Shown here piece by piece: positions 61,500-64,000 of a stretch of DNA of 64,000 nucleotides (positions are counted from its first letter, which is position 1; each line of letters begins with the position of its first letter). The DNA is from Eremophila alpestris peregrina. Lineage: Eukaryota; Chordata; Aves; Passeriformes; Alaudidae. The stretch is from NCBI GenBank assembly GCA_009792885.1, contig WMCF01000003.1:15028297-15092296 (forward strand), written 5' to 3'. Made by a program: the position numbers and the translations under genes. The notes below the pieces were generated by a model. That model had not been told where the DNA came from, did not search any database, and saw only the letters and a list, made by a program, of their open reading frames with translations.

Positions 61500-61800
61500 C
61501 CTGGCGGCCACTGCGCTATCGCAGGCTGGAAGCGGCTGCGATCCTGCAAGGAGGGCATGAGGGTGGAGGGAATTGCTGTGGGGCTCCAAAACAAACCGTG
61601 CAGCTGCGGGTGCTGCTGGCAGTGTGGGCACCAGGAGGTGGGCACTGTGTGGGTGCTCTCAGGGCTGGCAGCAGGGCCTGAGGCTCAGGGACAGCGAGCC
61701 TGGATGGCAATGGCAGAACAGAGCCAGTAGCGGGGCCAGGGAAAGAAAATTCAGAGTCTGGATAGACATGTCCAGCCTCCCCACCCTTCCCACCGGTCCC
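61500..61800. promoter_or_regulatory. GC-rich, CpG-containing patch
   Basis: CpGs cluster at the left end (GGCGGCCACTGCGCTATCGC, AGCGGCTGCGATCC) and thin out to the right. It is less dense than the 54.5 kb patch. No start site is inferred. Confidence 0.2.
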
Positions 61801-64000
61801 CATATGGCCCCAGCATGTTCAGTACCTGAGGCTGTGGCCATGCCAACCTCACTGCTTTACCTGCCTCCAAGGAGCTATTGGAAATACTCCTCCTGCTCTT
61901 CGTGAGTGCCTTGGGCCCAGTTAAAACCATCCTGGAAGTTGCTGGGCAAGACTTGTCCTATGAAAATGCATTGAATTCAGTGTTTTAAACTTGTAAACTT
62001 GAACTACAAGACTCACAGCCCCTGTATTCCCAGACACACAAGACAAAGGGTGGCAGTTTCCCATTGTAGTGGCTTGCATACAAGAAATCTTCCTGAGACA
62101 GTTCTTCCCACCTCCTCACAGGCTAAATCTCTCCCATATGCTGCCAGAATTTCCTTCTTTATCCCATATTGCACTGCTGATCAGCACCTGAAACTTCTGT
62201 TGTGTCCTGTAGCACATGCATATGAGTCATGGCCAAAGTGGCTGGCAGCTCCTGGCTGCCCACCCATGTGCTGCCACTGACTTCTCCTCAGTTCCCACTG
62301 TCCCCTTCCCAGCCAGGCATTTGCCCAAAGTGATGACCCTGGCAGGGGTTCACATGTGACCAATGGCATGAGAACTCTGGAAAGCCTCCACCAGGCAATA
62401 AACAAAATGGTGCTCATTTTGGGTGCCTTGAACCCGCTCTGGGGACATGAGGACTCTGAGCCTGGGCTGCTTCAGAAAGCCTTCACTCACCTGCAAAAAT
62501 AGATGTGAATGTCAGGCATGAGCCCCAGTGGAGCTGTGCTGAACCCCTCTGGTCAAACAAGCCCATAAGGAGCAGCAGGGGGGTTTGGATAATCCCACAA
62601 GATCTTCTGCTTTTGTTATGATGCTGCCATTCTCCCAGCAAGGTTCACATGTAAGCATGTGGAGTCACCAAAACATTAAAGGACATTCCACTTATTCTTG
62701 GCTGTCTAAAGGAGAGGTAATTACACTTTTTGCATTCAATCATTTTCCACTGGCACTTCTCATAATGATCATCACAGTGTCAATATCTGAGATGTCAGTA
62801 TTAGACCAAAGCTGGGGAGGGTGGCATTTGGCCACTTGGGAAATACGGTTTTCCCCAGCTTTGTAGAGAAGTTGCTTTGTGCCATTTACTAAGCTATTAG
62901 GTATGCAAGGCATAACTATAGCAGAAGGGGATTTCTGTGTGGGAGGAGCAGTATGATTCATATTGTCTCACCAGCCTTGCAAAACAAAATGTCCAGTCAT
63001 ACGCTTTTGTGATGCAGCCACTCATTTCTCCGCCTTTATTTTGTACACAGCCATAGCCTCAGTGCTCTGGGACCTGAGAATCAGCAGAGCAAGCTACACG
63101 AGAATCAGTCAAGAAAACAGGAGGCACCGAGATGACCTAATACTCTAATTGCATTTTCCTCATCGGGAGCGATGTCCAGAGGGGAAGGAGGGACCGAATG
63201 CTGTTCTCAAGCACCTGATTAGCACCTCTTGTAGCAACTCCTTGAGACAGCTGGCATGGAAAGTGGTAACAGGAATGCCATCCCAGCTTTGGAAACTTGC
63301 CTGCTTCACAACCAACCCTGTACCTGGAGCACAGACAGTGGCTGAATATCATTCTCAGAAGCACCTACTGCATTGCACTGCTGGTTTAAAGGGGTTATTA
63401 ATGCAGCTGAGGCAGAAGTTGGCAATTGCTGGATGTTTATTTTGGAGCAGCCTTCAGGAATGTACCAGCTTTCATTATCTGGGGTTGCAAAGGAGGATGG
63501 TAAGGGCAGAGAAAAAGCACTGATTTCAAGAAAAGATATTCTCAGCTGAAGAACTCTCTGCCTGAGAGTTGTCTTACAGGGGAAAATACTTCTTAAAACA
63601 CTGCATTTCTGCATTAAAAATAAAATTATATCAGGACCCTTTATTCTTTTCCTCCCCAGAAAATTCAAATTTAACATAAATCAAAAGAATTCCTGATATT
63701 TTAATGTACACGGAAGTTCACATGTAGGTATCAGCTGGCTCTTCCCAATTATGCCCCTGAGAAAAATCCAAGCCATCCATAACAGACTTCCACATTATCA
63801 CAAAAAGCAGAATGCCTTCATCTCACTCATGTGGAGACTGGGCCTACTCCAGTCATCACTACCAGTGCACAGGGGTTTGGTGTTAGCACATTCATGACAA
63901 CACAAATGGCACAGAGGAGGCAAATGCTTTTCAGTCTTCTTCTTAAAGGCTGGCTCAGAGAGCCAGAACTTTGCACACCTCAGTGTGATATGGCAGCCTC
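61801..64000. other. Non-coding tract
   Basis: No exon, RNA gene or transposon recognised to the end of the window. Open frames are short and overlap on both strands. Confidence 0.5.

Noticed and set aside
1..64000. Prokaryotic systems, CRISPR arrays, phage or mobile islands
   Set aside because: No operon structure, ribosome-binding sites, regularly spaced repeats or long contiguous genes. The sequence is vertebrate.
1..64000. Endogenous retrovirus or LTR pairs
   Set aside because: No long direct repeats, primer-binding sites or gag/pol-like frames were seen.
1..64000. tRNA, rRNA, snRNA or known microRNA genes
   Set aside because: No recognisable conserved blocks were found by eye. tRNAscan-SE and Infam/Rfam searches would be needed to be sure.

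Overview
This window reads as vertebrate nuclear DNA, most likely from a bird. The evidence is diverged 3' fragments of CR1-type LINEs, scattered ancient MIR/L2-like short repeats, few recent transposons, microsatellites, and long non-coding tracts with no dense open reading frames. There are no ribosome-binding sites, operons, phage or plasmid modules, or CRISPR repeats. The species and chromosome cannot be told from the sequence alone.

Layout. Positions 1-46,700 look like intron or intergenic DNA. They hold one short plus-strand exon candidate (5320-5371), old CR1 fragments at 12.3 kb, 15.9 kb and 42.7 kb, MIR-like repeats at 25.1 kb and 31.5 kb, and a large TA/TG microsatellite at 40.6 kb. 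A plus-strand terminal exon with 49 complete codons, a stop and an AATAAA signal is proposed at 46,715-47,100. Its reading phase fits a direct join from the 5.3 kb exon, which would imply an intron of about 41 kb. On the minus strand, three phase-compatible GT-AG segments (31,381 down to 29,559) followed by AATAAA suggest the 3' end of a second gene lying antisense within that putative intron. I do not recognise either protein, so neither has a symbol or function here.

From 43 to 49 kb there is a cluster of ancient MIR/L2-like repeats around the plus-strand 3' end. From about 51 kb onward the DNA becomes more GC-rich in patches. CpG clusters at 51.86-52.41 kb, 54.53-54.95 kb and 61.5-61.8 kb could be promoters or regulatory sites. 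The 54.5 kb patch is followed by a good splice donor on the plus strand. The rest is apparently single-copy non-coding DNA, parts of which look like conserved regulatory elements, but that needs cross-species alignment.

Limits. Exon calls rest on splice-site pattern, open frame and phase only. At this density of chance splice sites, false positives are expected. Repeat calls rest on remembered family patterns, not on an alignment. I found nothing I could defend as a new biological system. The best leads are the two unidentified 3' gene ends, the 54.5 kb CpG patch, and a 20-base perfect palindrome at 25.84 kb associated with a 17-base direct repeat.
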